NCBI GenBank assembly: GCA_036971475.1
Contig: JBAIZL010000008.1
Location: 10,689,395 to 10,753,394 of the forward strand
Origin: Prosapia bicincta
Lineage: Eukaryota; Arthropoda; Insecta; Hemiptera; Cercopidae
Direction of reading: 5' to 3'
Length of the DNA stretch: 64,000 bases
A model generated the notes under the pieces. The model had not been told where the DNA came from. It made no database searches and saw only the letters and a program-made list of their open reading frames with translations. Positions 1 to 12,400 of this stretch are shown here, piece by piece. Made by a program: the position numbers and the translations under genes. The first letter of the stretch is position 1; each line of letters opens with the position of its first letter.

Positions 1-4
1 AATG

Positions 5-22
5 CATGAATTATAGTTCATG
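5..22. repeat. Inverted repeat CATGAA-TTATAG-TTCATG within the monomer
   Basis: Perfect 6-bp arms around a 6-base centre, present in nearly every monomer just after the junction A-tract (first copy annotated). In type-B monomers the centre changes to GATTTTAG, one base shorter, but the TTCATG arm stays. Short dyads are common in centromeric satellites and have been proposed to form cruciforms or bind proteins. No such role is shown here. Confidence 0.75.
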
Positions 23-68
23 GATTTTGCGATTTCTACAAAAAATGGATTTCTCATTTAAAAGGCAT

Positions 69-74
69 AATAAA
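69..74 (+). other. AATAAA hexamer repeated in each monomer
   Basis: The sequence CATAATAAACGC gives a polyadenylation-signal-like AATAAA once per monomer on the + strand only (first copy annotated). A few copies break it, for example CATAAAAAACGC near 28450, 33920, 35115, 37335, 38530 and 41090, and CATAATAATCGC near 54770, 60750 and 61775. In 70% A+T DNA the hexamer can arise by chance. A role in ending satellite transcripts is only a possibility. Confidence 0.35.
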
Positions 75-78
75 CGCA

Positions 79-95
79 GAATCGACCATAGATTC
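79..95. repeat. Short inverted repeat GAATC-GACCATA-GATTC
   Basis: Five-base arms around a 7-base centre, in most monomers (first copy annotated). Variants in the array hit both the arms (GATTTG, GATTGG, GTTTGG) and the centre (CGAACATAG, CCATTGATT), so there is no visible pressure to keep the pairing. It serves mainly as a set of marker positions for tracing block duplications. Confidence 0.5.
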
Positions 96-117
96 GCATT
101 GTGCACTTAGAATTGAT

Positions 118-135
118 CTATAATAAGTATTATAG
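118..135. repeat. 18-bp near-perfect palindrome CTATAATAAGTATTATAG
   Basis: Eight-base arms around a 2-base centre, the strongest dyad in the monomer (first copy annotated). It is kept in most copies. Exceptions include AAGCATTATAG (24741, 26451, 31410), AACTATTATAG (30731, 34661, 38076), CTATATTAAG (5071, 7976, 23541) and a shortened AAGTATTTAGG (4741, 7646). It contains TATAAT, which only resembles a bacterial -10 box. A conserved dyad about 40 bp before the A-tract could suit protein binding or nucleosome positioning, but that is inference. Confidence 0.7.
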
Positions 136-165
136 GAGCTATCGCAATTGTCATATATTTGCTCT

Positions 166-173
166 AAAAAAAA
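166..173. repeat. Junction A-tract between monomers
   Basis: A run of about eight A residues, counting the first A of the next monomer, closes each unit (first copy annotated). It is the main site of length change. Examples are a longer run at 3753-3764 and 6658-6669, where TCT is replaced by A, and runs one or two bases short near 10935, 12643, 14180, 35730 and 39139. One A-tract per 171 bases would give a regular bend or nucleosome-excluding site, a known property of A-tracts that was not tested here. Confidence 0.7.
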
Positions 174-1199
174 TGCATGAATTATAGTTCATGGATTTTG
201 CGATTTCTACAAAAAATGGATTTCTCATTTAAAAGGCATAATAAACGCAGAATCGACCATAGATTCGCATTGTGCACTTAGAATCGATCTATAATAAGTA
301 TTATAGGAGCTATCGCAATTGTCATATATTTGCTCTAAAAAAAATGCATGAATTATAGTTCATGGATTTTGCGATTTCTACAAAAAATGGATTTCTCATT
401 TAAAAGGCATAATAAACGCAGAATCGACCATAGATTCGCATTGTGCACTTAGAATTGATCTATAATAAGTAAGATAGGAGCTATCGCAATTGTCATATAT
501 TTGCTCTAAAAAAAATGCATGAATTATAGTTCATGGATTTTGCGATTTCTACAAAAAATGGATTTCTCATTTAAAAGGCATAATAAACGCAGAATCGACC
601 ATAGATTCGCATTGTGCACTTAGAAATGATCTATAATAAGTATTATAGGAGCTATCGCAATTGTCATATATTTGCTCTAAAAAAAATGCATGAATTATAG
701 TTCATGGATTTTGCGATTTCTACAAAAAATGGATTTCTCATTTAAAAGGCATAATAAACGCAGAATCGACCATAGATTCGCATTGTGCACTTAGAAATGA
801 TCTATAATAAGTATTATAGGAGCTATCGCAATTGTCATATATTTGCTCTAAAAAAAATGCATGAATTATAGTTCATGGATTTTGCGATTTCTACAAAAAA
901 TGGATTTCTCATTTAAAAGGCATAATAAACGCAGAATCGACCATAGATTCGCATTGTGCACTTAGAATTGATCTATAATAAGTATTATAGGAGCTATCGC
1001 AATTGTCATATATTTGCTCTAAAAAAAATGCATGAATTATAGTTCATGGATTTTGCGATTTCTACAAAAAATGGATTTCTCATTTAAAAGGCATAATAAA
1101 CGCAGAATCGACCATAGATTCGCATTGTGCACTTAGAATTGATCTATAATAAGTATTATAGGAGCTATCGCAATTGTCATATATTTGCTCTAAAAAAAA

Positions 1200-2600
1200 T
1201 GCATGAATTATAGTTCATGGATTTTGCGATTTCTACAAAAAATGGATTTCTCATTTAAAAGGCATAATAAACGCAGAATCGACCATAGATTCGCATTGTG
1301 CACTTAGAAATGATCTATAATAAGTATTATAGGAGCTATCGCAATTGTCATATATTTGCTCTAAAAAAAATGCATGAATTATAGTTCATGGATTTTGCGA
1401 TTCCTACAAAAAATGGATTTCTCATTTAAAAGGCATAATAAACGCAGAATCGACCATAGATTCGCATTGTGCACTTAGAAATGATCTATAATAAGTATTA
1501 TAGGAGCTATCGCAATTGTCATATATTTGCTCTAAAAAAAATGCATGAATTATAGTTCATGGATTTTGCGATTTCTAAAAAAAATGGATTTCTCATTTAA
1601 AAGGCATAATAAACGCAGAATCGACCATAGATTCGCATTGTGCACTTAGAATTGATCTATAATAAGTATTATAGGAGCTATCGCAATTGTCATATATTTG
1701 CTCTAAAAAAAATGCATGAATTATAGTTCATGGATTTTGCGAATTCTACAAAAAATGGATTTCTCATTTAAAAGGCATAATAAACGCAGATTCGACCATA
1801 GATTCGCATTGTGCACTTAGAAATGATATATAATAAGTATTATAGGAGCTATCGCAATTGTCATATATTTGCTCTAAAAAAAATGCATGAATTATAGTTC
1901 ATGGATTTTGCGATTTCTACAAAAAATGGATTTCTCATTTAAAAGGCATAATAAACGCAGAATCGACCATAGATTCGCATTGTGCACTTAGAAATGATCT
2001 ATAATAAGTATTATAGGAGCTATCGCAATTGTCATATATTTGCTCTAAAAAAAATGCATGAATTATAGTTCATGGATTTTGCGATTCCTACAAAAAATGG
2101 ATTTCTCATTTAAAAGGCATAATAAACGCAGAATCGACCATAGATTCGCATTGTGCACTTAGAAATGATCTATAATAAGTATTATAGGAGCTATCGCAAT
2201 TGTCATATATTTGCTCTAAAAAAAATGCATGAATTATAGTTCATGGATTTTGCGATTTCTAAAAAAAATGGATTTCTCATTTAAAAGGCATAATAAACGC
2301 AGAATCGACCATAGATTCGCATTGTGCACTTAGAATTGATCTATAATAAGTATTATAGGAGCTATCGCAATTGTCATATATTTGCTCTAAAAAAAATGCA
2401 TGAATTATAGTTCATGGATTTTGCGAATTCTACAAAAAATGGATTTCTCATTTAAAAGGCATAATAAACGCAGATTCGACCATAGATTCGCATTGTGCAC
2501 TTAGAAATGATATATAATAAGTATTATAGGAGCTATCGCAATTGTCATATATTTGCTCTAAAAAAAATGCATGAATTATAGTTCATGGATTTTGCGATTT
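1200..2600 (+). repeat. 4-monomer (684-bp) tandem block duplication
   Basis: Four linked variants recur exactly 684 bases apart: GCGATTCCTAC at 1397 and 2081, ATTTCTAAAA at 1571 and 2255, GAATTC at 1741 and 2425, and AAATGATAT at about 1821 and 2505. Flanking markers do not match at that distance: the monomer ending near 1140 carries AATTGAT against AAATGATAT 684 bases on, and 1992 carries AAATG against AATTG at 2676. The two copies therefore span roughly 1.2-1.9 kb and 1.9-2.6 kb. The order of variants is unchanged, so this is a recent in-register duplication of four monomers. Confidence 0.85.
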
Positions 2601-2703
2601 CTACAAAAAATGGATTTCTCATTTAAAAGGCATAATAAACGCAGAATCGACCATAGATTCGCATTGTGCACTTAGAATTGATCTATAATAAGTATTATAG
2701 GAG

Positions 2704-2731
2704 CTATCGTAATTACCATCAAATTGCTCCA
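2704..2731 (+). repeat. First type-C monomer segment
   Basis: Here the usual TCGCAATTGTCATATATTTG is replaced by TCGTAATTACCATCAAATTG, followed by CTCC in place of CTCT. That makes seven substitutions at monomer positions 144, 149, 150, 154, 155, 157 and 164, while the rest of the unit matches the consensus. This left-most copy is isolated. Others are at about 15527, 18604, 28011 and 28867, and they become frequent after 40 kb. So many linked changes in about 20 bases suggest a separate monomer lineage or a conversion tract, not chance mutation. Confidence 0.85.
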
Positions 2732-2989
2732 AAAAAAATGCATGAATTATAGTTCATGGATTTTGCGATTTCTACAAAAAATGGATTTCTCATTTAAAAG
2801 GCATAATAAACGCAGAATCGACCATAGATTCGCATTGTGCACTTAGAATTGATCTATAATAAGTATTATAGGAGCTATCGCAATTGTCATATATTTGCTC
2901 TAAAAAAAATGCATGAATTATAGTTCATGGATTTTGCGATTTCTACAAAAAATGGATTTCTCATTTAAAAGGCATAATAAACGCAGAAT

Positions 2990-5900
2990 CGACCATAGAT
3001 TCGCATTGTGCACTTAGAATTGATCTATAATAAGTATTATAGGAGCTATCGCAATTGTCATATATTTGCTCTAAAAAAAATGCATGAATTATAGTTCATG
3101 GATTTTGCGATTTCTACAAAAAATGGATTTCTCATTTAAAAGGCATAATAAACGAAGAATCGACCATAGATTCGCATTGTGCACTTAGAAATGATCTATA
3201 ATAAGTATTATAGGAGCTATCGCAATTGTCATATATTTGCTCTAAAAAAAATGCATGAATTATAGTTCATGGATTTTGCGATTTCTACAAAAAATGGATT
3301 TCTCATTTAAAAGGCATAATAAACGCAGAATCGACCATAGATTCGCATTGTGCACTTAGAATTGATGTATAATAAGTATTATAGGAGCTATCGCAATTGT
3401 CATATATTTGCTCTAAACAAAAAGCATGAATTATAGTTCATGGATTTTGCGATTTCTACAAAAAATGGATTTCTCATTTAAAAGGCATAATGAACGCAGA
3501 ATCGACCATAGATTCGCATTGTGCACTTAGAATTGATCTATAATAAGTATTATAGGAGCTATCGCAATTGTCATATATTTTCTCTAAAAAAAATGCATGA
3601 TTTTAGTTCATGGATTTTGCGATTTCTACAAAAAATGGATTTCTCATTTAAAAGGCATAATAAACGCAGAATCGACCATAGATTCGCATTGTGCACTTAG
3701 AATTGATCGATAATAAGTATTATAGGAGCTATCGCAATTGTCATATATTTGCAAAAAAAAAAAATGCATGAATTATAGTTCATGGATTTTGCGATTTCTA
3801 CAAAAAATGGATTTCTCATTTAAAAGGCATAATAAACGCAGAATCGACCATAGATTCGCATTGTGCACTTAGAATTGATCTATAATAAGTATTATAGGAG
3901 CTATCGCAATTGTCATATATTTGCTCTAAAAAAAATGCATGAATTATAGTTCATGGATTTTGCGATTTCTACAAAAAATGGATTTCTCATTTAAAAGGCA
4001 TAATAAACGCAGAATCGACCATAGATTCGCATTGTGCACTTAGAATTGATCTATAATAAGTATTATAGGAGCTATCGCAATTGTCATATATTTGCACTAA
4101 AAAAAATGCATGAATTATAGTTCATGGATTTTGCGATTTCTACAAAAAATGGATTTCTCATTTAAAAGGCATAATAAACGCAGAATCGACCATAGATTGG
4201 CATTGTGCACTTAGAATTGATCTATAATAAGTATTATAGGAGCTATCGCAATTGTCATATATTTGCTCTAAAAAAAATGCATGAATTATAGTTCATGGAT
4301 TTTGCGATTTCTACAAAAAATGGATTTCTCATTTAAAAGGCATAATAAACGCAGAATCGACCATAGATTCGCATTGTGCACTTAGAAATGATCTATAATA
4401 AGTATTATTGGAGCTATCGCAATTGTCATATATTTGCTCTAAAAAAAATGCATGAATTATAGTTCATGGATTTTGCGATTTCTACAAAAAATGGATTTCT
4501 CATTTAAAAGGCATAATAAACACAGAATCGACCATAGATTCGCATTGTGCACTTAGAATTGATCTATAATAAGTATTATAGGAGCTATCGCAATTGTCAT
4601 ATATTTGCTCTAAAAAAAATGCATGAATTATAGTTCATGGATTTTGCGATTTCTACAAAAAATGGATTTCTCATTTAAAAGGCATAATAAACGCAGAATC
4701 GACCATAGATTCGCATTGTGCACTTAGAATTGATCTATAATAAGTATTTAGGAGCTATCGCAATTGTCATATATTTTCTCTAAAAAAAATGCATGATTTT
4801 AGTTCATGGATTTTGCGATTTCTACAAAAAATGGATTTCTCATTTAAAAGGCATAATAAACGCAGAATCGACCATAGATTCGCATTGTGCACTTAGAATT
4901 GATCTATAATAAGTATTATAGGAGCTATCGCAATTGTCATATATTTGCTCTAAAAAAAATGCATGAATTATAGTTCATGGATTTTGCGATTTCTACAAAA
5001 AATGGATTTCTCATTTAAAAGGCATAATAAACGCAGAATCGACCATAGATTCGCATTGTGCACTTAGAATTGATCTATATTAAGTATTATAGGAGCTATC
5101 GCAATTGTCATATATTTGCTCTAAAAAAAATGCATGAATTATAGTTCATGGATTTTGCGATTTCTACAAAAAATGGATTTCTCATTTAAAAGGCATAATA
5201 AACGCAGAATCGACCATAGATTCGCATTGTGCACTTAGAATTGATCTATAATAAGTATTATAGGAGCTATCGCAATTGTCATATATTTGCTCTAAAAAAA
5301 ATGCATGAATTATAGTTCATGGATTTTGCGATTTCTACAAAAAATGGATTTCTCATTTAAAAGGCATAATAAACGCAGAATCGACCATAGATTGGCATTG
5401 TGCACTTAGAATTGATCTATAATAAGTATTATAGGAGCTATCGCAATTGTCATATATTTGCTCTAAAAAAAATGCATGAATTATAGTTCATGGATTTTGC
5501 GATTTCTACAAAAAATGGATTTCTCATTTAAAAGGCATAATAAACGCAGAATCGACCATAGATTCGCATTGTGCACGTAGAAATGATCTATAATAAGTAT
5601 TATAGGAGCTATCGCAATTGTCATATATTTGCTCTAAAAAAAATGCATGAATTATAGTTCATGGACTTTGCGATTTCTACAAAAAATGGATTTCTCATTT
5701 AAAAGGCATAATAAACACAGAATCGACCATAGATTCGCATTGTGCACTTAGAATTGATCTATAATAAGTATTATAGGAGCTATCGCAATTGTCATATATT
5801 TGCTCTAAAAAAAATGCATGAATTATAGTTCATGGATTTTGCGATTTCTACAAAAAATGGATTTCTCATTTAAAAGGCATAATAAACGCAGAATCGACCA

Positions 5901-8700
5901 TAGATTCGCATTGTGCACTTAGAATTGATCTATAATAAGTATTATAGGAGCTATCGCAATTGTCATATATTTGCTCTAAAAAAAATGCATGAATTATAGT
6001 TCATGGATTTTGCGATTTCTACAAAAAATGGATTTCTCATTTAAAAGGCATAATAAACGAAGAATCGACCATAGATTCGCATTGTGCACTTAGAAATGAT
6101 CTATAATAAGTATTATAGGAGCTATCGCAATTGTCATATATTTGCTCTAAAAAAAATGCATGAATTATAGTTCATGGATTTTGCGATTTCTACAAAAAAT
6201 GGATTTCTCATTTAAAAGGCATAATAAACGCAGAATCGACCATAGATTCGCATTGTGCACTTAGAATTGATGTATAATAAGTATTATAGGAGCTATCGCA
6301 ATTGTCATATATTTGCTCTAAACAAAAAGCATGAATTATAGTTCATGGATTTTGCGATTTCTACAAAAAATGGATTTCTCATTTAAAAGGCATAATGAAC
6401 GCAGAATCGACCATAGATTCGCATTGTGCACTTAGAATTGATCTATAATAAGTATTATAGGAGCTATCGCAATTGTCATATATTTTCTCTAAAAAAAATG
6501 CATGATTTTAGTTCATGGATTTTGCGATTTCTACAAAAAATGGATTTCTCATTTAAAAGGCATAATAAACGCAGAATCGACCATAGATTCGCATTGTGCA
6601 CTTAGAATTGATCGATAATAAGTATTATAGGAGCTATCGCAATTGTCATATATTTGCAAAAAAAAAAAATGCATGAATTATAGTTCATGGATTTTGCGAT
6701 TTCTACAAAAAATGGATTTCTCATTTAAAAGGCATAATAAACGCAGAATCGACCATAGATTCGCATTGTGCACTTAGAATTGATCTATAATAAGTATTAT
6801 AGGAGCTATCGCAATTGTCATATATTTGCTCTAAAAAAAATGCATGAATTATAGTTCATGGATTTTGCGATTTCTACAAAAAATGGATTTCTCATTTAAA
6901 AGGCATAATAAACGCAGAATCGACCATAGATTCGCATTGTGCACTTAGAATTGATCTATAATAAGTATTATAGGAGCTATCGCAATTGTCATATATTTGC
7001 ACTAAAAAAAATGCATGAATTATAGTTCATGGATTTTGCGATTTCTACAAAAAATGGATTTCTCATTTAAAAGGCATAATAAACGCAGAATCGACCATAG
7101 ATTGGCATTGTGTACTTAGAATTGATCTATAATAAGTATTATAGGAGCTATCGCAATTGTCATATATTTGCTCTAAAAAAAATGCATGAATTATAGTTCA
7201 TGGATTTTGCGATTTCTACAAAAAATGGATTTCTCATTTAAAAGGCATAATAAACGCAGAATCGACCATAGATTCGCATTGTGCACTTAGAAATGATCTA
7301 TAATAAGTATTATTGGAGCTATCGCAATTGTCATATATTTGCTCTAAAAAAAATGCATGAATTATAGTTCATGGATTTTGCGATTTCTACAAAAAATGGA
7401 TTTCTCATTTAAAAGGCATAATAAACACAGAATCGACCATAGATTCGCATTGTGCACTTAGAATTGATCTATAATAAGTATTATAGGAGCTATCGCAATT
7501 GTCATATATTTGCTCTAAAAAAAATGCATGAATTATAGTTCATGGATTTTGCGATTTCTACAAAAAATGGATTTCTCATTTAAAAGGCATAATAAACGCA
7601 GAATCGACCATAGATTCGCATTGTGCACTTAGAATTGATCTATAATAAGTATTTAGGAGCTATCGCAATTGTCATATATTTTCTCTAAAAAAAATGCATG
7701 ATTTTAGTTCATGGATTTTGCGATTTCTACAAAAAATGGATTTCTCATTTAAAAGGCATAATAAACGCAGAATCGACCATAGATTCGCATTGTGCACTTA
7801 GAATTGATCTATAATAAGTATTATAGGAGCTATCGCAATTGTCATATATTTGCTCTAAAAAAAATGCATGAATTATAGTTCATGGATTTTGCGATTTCTA
7901 CAAAAAATGGATTTCTCATTTAAAAGGCATAATAAACGCAGAATCGACCATAGATTCGCATTGTGCACTTAGAATTGATCTATATTAAGTATTATAGGAG
8001 CTATCGCAATTGTCATATATTTGCTCTAAAAAAAATGCATGAATTATAGTTCATGGATTTTGCGATTTCTACAAAAAATGGATTTCTCATTTAAAAGGCA
8101 TAATAAACGCAGAATCGACCATAGATTCGCATTGTGCACTTAGAATTGATCTATAATAAGTATTATAGGAGCTATCGCAATTGTCATATATTTGCTCTAA
8201 AAAAAATGCATGAATTATAGTTCATGGATTTTGCGATTTCTACAAAAAATGGATTTCTCATTTAAAAGGCATAATAAACGCAGAATCGACCATAGATTGG
8301 CATTGTGCACTTAGAATTGATCTATAATAAGTATTATAGGAGCTATCGCAATTGTCATATATTTGCTCTAAAAAAAATGCATGAATTATAGTTCATGGAC
8401 TTTGCGATTTCTACAAAAAATGGATTTCTCATTTAAAAGGCATAATAAACACAGAATCGACCATAGATTCGCATTGTGCACTTAGAATTGATCTATAATA
8501 AGTATTATAGGAGCTATCGCAATTGTCATATATTTGCTCTAAAAAAAATGCATGAATTATAGTTCATGGATTTTGCGATTTCTACAAAAAATGGATTTCT
8601 CATTTAAAAGGCATAATAAACGCAGAATCGACCATAGATTCGCATTGTGCACTTAGAATTGATCTATAATAAGTATTATAGGAGCTATCGCAATTGTCAT
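2990..8700 (+). repeat. 17-monomer tandem duplication, period 2905 bp; second copy lacks one monomer
   Basis: At least nine private variants recur 2905 bases apart. They include AACGAAGAAT (3151/6056), ATTGATGTAT (3361/6266), GATCGATAAT in the AATTGATCGA block (3701/6606), the long A-run (3751/6656), AGTATTATTG (4401/7306), CACAG (4521/7426), TAAGTATTTAGG (4741/7646), CTATATTAAG (5071/7976) and GATTGG (5391/8296). After that the offset drops to 2734 for ATGGAC (5661/8395) and CACAG (5716/8450). The second copy thus lacks exactly one monomer, the one with GTGCACGTAG near 5571. One further difference is GTGTACTTAG near 7110. Copies span roughly 3.0-5.9 and 5.9-8.7 kb. Confidence 0.9.
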
Positions 8701-9450
8701 ATATTTGCTCTAAAAAAAATGCATGAATTATAGTTCATGGATTTTGCGATTTCTACAAAAAATGGATTTCTCATTTAAAAGGCATAATAAACGCAGAATC
8801 GACCATAGATTCGCATTGTGCACTTAGAAATGATCTATAATAAGTATTATAGGAGCTATCGCAATTGTCATATATTTGCTCTAAAAAAAATGCATGAATT
8901 ATAGTTCATGGATTTTGCGATTTCTACAAAAAATGGATTTCTCATTTGAAAGGCATAATAAACGCTGAATCGACCATAGATTCGCATTGTGCACTTAGAA
9001 TTGATCTATAATAAGTATTATAGGAGCTATCGCAATTGTCATATATTTGCTCTAAAAAAAATGCATGAATTATAGTTCATGGATTTTGCGATTTCTACAA
9101 AAAATGGATTTCTCATTTAAAAGGCATAATAAACGCAGAATCGACCATAGATTCGCATTGTGCACTTAGGAATGATATATAATAAGTATTATAGGAGCTA
9201 TCGCAATTGTCATATATTTGCTCTAAAAAAAATGCATGAATTATAGTTCATGGATTTTGCGATTTCTACAAAAAATGGATTTCTCATTTAAAAGGCATAA
9301 TAAACGCAGAATCGACCATAGATTCGCATTGTGCACTTAGGAATGATATATAATAAGTATTATAGGAGCTATCGCAATTGTCATATATTTGCTCTAAAAA
9401 AAATGCATGAATTATAGTTCATGGATTTTGCGATTTCTACAAAAAATGGA
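8700..9450 (+). repeat. Spacer of ordinary monomers between the 17-mer and 10-mer blocks
   Basis: About four monomers that do not follow the 2905 or 1708 periods. One carries GCTGAATC (8965) and CATTTGAAAGG (8944). Two consecutive copies share TTAGGAATGATATAT (about 9157 and 9328, 171 apart), a single-monomer duplication. No gene or other element is present. Confidence 0.7.
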
Positions 9451-12400
9451 TTTCTCATTTAAAAGGCATAATAAACGCAGAATCGACCATAGATTCGCAT
9501 TGTGCACTTAGAATTGATCTATAATAAGTATTATAGGAGCTATCGCAATTGTCATATATTTGCTCTAAAAAAAATGCATGAATTATAGTTCATGGATTTT
9601 GCGATTTCTACAAAAAATGGATTTCTCATTTAAAAGGCATAATAAACGCAGAATCGACCATAGATTCGCATTGTGCACTTAGAATTGATCTATAATAAGT
9701 ATTATAGGAGCTATCGCAATTGTCATATATTTGCTCTAAAAAAAATGCATGAATTATAGTTCATGGATTTTGCGATTTCTACAAAAAATGGATTTCTCAT
9801 TTAAAAGGCATAATAAACGCAGAATCGACCATAGATTCGCATTGTGCACTTAGAATTGATCTATAATAAGTATTATAGGAGCTATCGCAATTGTCATATA
9901 TTTGCTCTAAAAAAACTGCATGAATTATAGTTCATGGATTTTGCGATTTCTACAAAAAATGGATTTCTCATTTAAAAGGCATAATAAACGCAGAATCGAC
10001 CATTGATTCGCATTGTGCACTTAGAATTGATCTATAATAAGTATTATAGGAGCTATCGCAATTGTCATATATTTGCTCTAAAAAAAATGCATGAATTATA
10101 GTTCATGGATTTTGCGATTTCTACAAAAAATGGATTTCTCATTTAAAAGGCATAATAAACGCAGAATCGAACATAGATTCGCATTGTGCACTTAGAAATG
10201 ATCTATAATAAGTATTATAGGAGCTATCGCAATTGTCATATATTTGCTCTAAAAAAAATGCATGAATTATAGTTCATGGATTTTGCGATTTCTACAAAAA
10301 ATGGATTTCTCATTTAAAAGGCATAATAAACGCAGAATCGACCATAGATTCGCATTGTGCACTTAGAATTGATCTATAATAAGTATTATAGGAGCTATCG
10401 CAATTGTCATATATTTTCTCTAAAAAAAATGCATGATTTTAGTTCATGGATTTTGCGATTTCTACAAAAAATGGATTTCTCATTTAAAAGGCATAATAAA
10501 CGCAGAATCGACCATAGATTCGCATTGTGCACTTAGAATTGATCTATAATAAGTATTATAGGAGCTATCGCAATTGTCATATATTTGCTCTAAAAAAAAT
10601 GCATGAATTATAGTTCATGGATTTTGCGATTTCTACAAAAAATGGATTTCTCATTTAAAAGGCATAATAAACGCTGAATCGACCATAGATTCGCATTGTG
10701 CACTTAGAATTGATCTATAATAAGTATTATAGGAGCTATCGCAATTGTCATATATTTGCTCTAAAAAAAATGCATGAATTATAGTTCATGGATTTTGCGA
10801 TTCCTACAAAAAATGGATTTCTCATTTAAAAGGCATAATAAACGCAGAATCGACCATAGATTCGCATTGTGCACTTAGAAATGATCTATAATAAGTATTA
10901 TAGGAGCTATCGCAATTGTCATATATTTGCTCTAAAAAAATGCATGAATTATAGTTCATGGATTTTGCGATTTCTACAAAAAATGGATTTCTCATTTAAA
11001 AGGCATAATAAACGCAGAATCGACCATAGATTCGCATTGTGCACTTAGAATTGATCTATAATAAGTATTATAGGAGCTATCGCAATTGTCATATATTTGC
11101 TCTAAAGAAAATGCATAAATTATAGTTCATGGATTTTGCGATTTCTACAAAAAATGGATTTCTCATTTAAAAGGCATAATAAACGCAGAATCGACCATAG
11201 ATTCGCATTGTGCACTTAGAATTGATCTATAATAAGTATTATAGGAGCTATCGCAATTGTCATATATTTGCTCTAAAAAAAATGCATGAATTATAGTTCA
11301 TGGATTTTGCGATTTCTACAAAAAATGGATTTCTCATTTAAAAGGCATAATAAACGCAGAATCGACCATAGATTCGCATTGTGCACTTAGAATTGATCTA
11401 TAATAAGTATTATAGGAGCTATCGCAATTGTCATATATTTGCTCTAAAAAAAATGCATGAATTATAGTTCATGGATTTTGCGATTTCTACAAAAAATGGA
11501 TTTCTCATTTAAAAGGCATAATAAACGCAGAATCGACCATAGATTCGCATTGTGCACTTAGAATTGATCTATAATAAGTATTATAGGAGCTATCGCAATT
11601 GTCATATATTTGCTCTAAAAAAACTGCATGAATTATAGTTCATGGATTTTGCGATTTCTACAAAAAATGGATTTCTCATTTAAAAGGCATAATAAACGCA
11701 GAATCGACCATTGATTCGCATTGTGCACTTAGAATTGATCTATAATAAGTATTATAGGAGCTATCGCAATTGTCATATATTTGCTCTAAAAAAAATGCAT
11801 GAATTATAGTTCATGGATTTTGCGATTTCTACAAAAAATGGATTTCTCATTTAAAAGGCATAATAAACGCAGAATCGAACATAGATTCGCATTGTGCACT
11901 TAGAAATGATCTATAATAAGTATTATAGGAGCTATCGCAATTGTCATATATTTGCTCTAAAAAAAATGCATGAATTATAGTTCATGGATTTTGCGATTTC
12001 TACAAAAAATGGATTTCTCATTTAAAAGGCATAATAAACGCAGAATCGACCATAGATTCGCATTGTGCACTTAGAATTGATCTATAATAAGTATTATAGG
12101 AGCTATCGCAATTGTCATATATTTTCTCTAAAAAAAATGCATGATTTTAGTTCATGGATTTTGCGATTTCTACAAAAAATGGATTTCTCATTTAAAAGGC
12201 ATAATAAACGCAGAATCGACCATAGATTCGCATTGTGCACTTAGAATTGATCTATAATAAGTATTATAGGAGCTATCGCAATTGTCATATATTTGCTCTA
12301 AAAAAAATGCATGAATTATAGTTCATGGATTTTGCGATTTCTACAAAAAATGGATTTCTCATTTAAAAGGCATAATAAACGCTGAATCGACCATAGATTC

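Larger units (their letters stand above)
2..172 (+). repeat. Reference satellite monomer (171 bp)
   Basis: First complete monomer, used here for numbering (monomer position = window position minus 1). In order it holds: ATGCAT (1-6) inside a dyad (4-21); two related TGGATTT segments (21-27 and 45-51); an A6 tract (39-44); TTTAAAA (57-63); AATAAA (68-73); GAATC/GATTC arms (78-94); the palindrome GTGCAC (100-105); the two-state site AGAATTGAT or AGAAATGAT (change at 112); an 18-bp near-palindrome (117-134); CAATTG (144-149); GAGC (135-138) facing GCTC (160-163); and an A-tract at the end (165-171). The start point is arbitrary because the array is continuous. Its length is close to one nucleosome repeat, as for many centromeric satellites. 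It is not alpha satellite, as judged from my general knowledge of that consensus and not from an alignment. Confidence 0.95.

Noticed and set aside
118..135. Promoter (TATAAT or TATA box) in each monomer
   Set aside because: TATAAT lies inside a palindrome in 70% A+T DNA, with no suitable partner element and no gene downstream.
1735..2432. EcoRI-like GAATTC at 1741 and 2425 as a special site
   Set aside because: It is one substitution (TTT to ATT) copied by the 4-monomer duplication; useful only as a marker.
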